A DNA stretch of 64,000 bases. Origin: Pseudomonas sp. HN11. Its GTDB lineage: Bacteria; Pseudomonadota; Gammaproteobacteria; Pseudomonadales; Pseudomonadaceae. The first letter of the stretch is position 1. The number at the start of each line of letters is the position of its first letter. The notes under the pieces are model-generated. The model did not search any database. It was given only the letters and a program-made list of their open reading frames with translations, and was not told the origin of the DNA. The stretch covers positions 1,933,001 through 1,997,000 of the forward strand of contig NZ_CP089985.1 in assembly GCF_021390155.1 (NCBI RefSeq). The letters are read 5' to 3'. The position numbers and the translations under genes were made by a program. Positions 63,633 to 64,000 of this stretch are shown piece after piece.

Positions 63633-64000
63633 TTCAATAGCTCCCGGCACACAGGTTTGTCATGAGGCACGCCGAGCAGTTCACAGACCGTGCCGCACAG
63701 CTCGGTCTGTTTCGGCGTGGCGTTGGGGTCCAGGCTGAATGCGTCGCCGAGGACGAACAGCGGCACTTCGCGTTCCTCCGGCAAAAGGCCGTTATGGGAA
63801 CGGTCGTTGTTCATGCCGTGGTCGGCGGTCACCAGCACTTGGTAGCCGGCGTCGAGCCAGCCTTGCAGGTAGTCGGCCAGGATGATGTCGGCCGAGCGTG
63901 CGCTGTTGCGATACTGCGGGGTGTCGAGGCCGTGCTTGTGGCCGGCGTCGTCGATGTTCATCGGGTGCACCACCAGGAAGTTTGGCGCGTGTTTGAGGCG
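63629..64000 (-). CDS. Alkaline-phosphatase-superfamily enzyme (5' part outside window)
   Basis: The last 123 residues of a metal-dependent phosphodiesterase/phosphatase (nucleotide pyrophosphatase type). Seen: HPMNIDDAGHKHGLDT (metal Asp/His) and VLVTADHGMNNDRSHNG (metal Asp-His), then the end VPLFVLG. It heads the visible part of the ABC operon and is translationally coupled to the first permease. The superfamily includes phosphonoacetate hydrolase and phosphodiesterases, so with the HAD gene the operon probably imports and processes a phosphonate or phosphate ester. Confidence 0.88.
   Translation of the reverse strand, partial: RLKHAPNFLVVHPMNIDDAGHKHGLDTPQYRNSARSADIILADYLQGWLDAGYQVLVTADHGMNNDRSHNGLLPEEREVPLFVLGDAFSLDPNATPKQTELCGTVCELLGVPHDKPVCRELLK

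Overview
The window looks like a chromosomal segment of a fluorescent Pseudomonas (P. fluorescens group). The grounds are high GC, short REP palindromes with a GGGAGCGRGC core between convergent genes, and gene orders known from Pseudomonas: PA2817-family / fadE / transglutaminase / GST / NodI-NodJ-like ABC, and MFS-PlsC ... rdgC ... FKBP ... EAL-GGDEF / prc / quinone oxidoreductase / ABC operon. Identifications rest on motif recognition and remembered synteny, not on database searches.

Region 1 (1-11100) is mobile and partly decayed. A tRNA-Glu/tRNA-Gly pair is present three times in tandem behind one strong promoter. The last tRNA-Gly is the left end of an island of about 8.3 kb bounded by an 18-bp direct repeat (1460-1477 and 9806-9823). 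The island holds a frameshifted tyrosine integrase, a second tyrosine recombinase, and a type VI secretion module: an N-truncated vgrG, a VRR-NUC nuclease effector and its immunity gene. One deletion has fused the 5' part of tssL to the 3' part of vgrG. The terminator of the tRNA operon now lies beyond the island. It is followed by fragments of a luxR-type regulator and a polyamine-binding protein gene.

Region 2 (11100-37994) is mostly metabolism and transport. A MocR-type regulator diverges from an unusual one-chain fusion of 2Fe-2S ferredoxin, flavin reductase and M24 peptidase-like domains. Next come an exported M20 peptidase, a lipoprotein, and a possible phosphate-ester scavenging block (phospholipase D-like protein, ExbD-TonB-receptor-ExbB operon, Tat-exported PhoD-like phosphatase). 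The rest includes AlaX, a LysR regulator, FadE, a transglutaminase-like protein, GST, an ABC-2 exporter, a TetR/MFS pair, a cupin, a TDT transporter and an MFS-acyltransferase fusion.

Region 3 (38000-44750) begins with two tandem secreted-type proteins with glycine/aspartate-rich repeats and C-terminal M91 zinc-protease domains, which look like an accessory insertion. Then come a Gdx/SugE guanidinium exporter behind a clear guanidine-II (mini-ykkC) riboswitch, a BASS transporter, rdgC, and two near-identical tRNA-Val/tRNA-Asp units, each with its own promoter and terminator.

Region 4 (44750-64000) holds a BCCT transporter with a CocE-type hydrolase and a LysR regulator, a dihaem peroxidase/catalase-like operon, an FKBP lipoprotein, a perfect inverted pair of DnaA boxes before a YkvA-family gene, a small HTH gene pair, an EAL-CBS-GGDEF protein, the periplasmic protease Prc, a quinone oxidoreductase, and an ABC transporter operon with a HAD phosphatase and an alkaline-phosphatase-superfamily enzyme cut by the window end.
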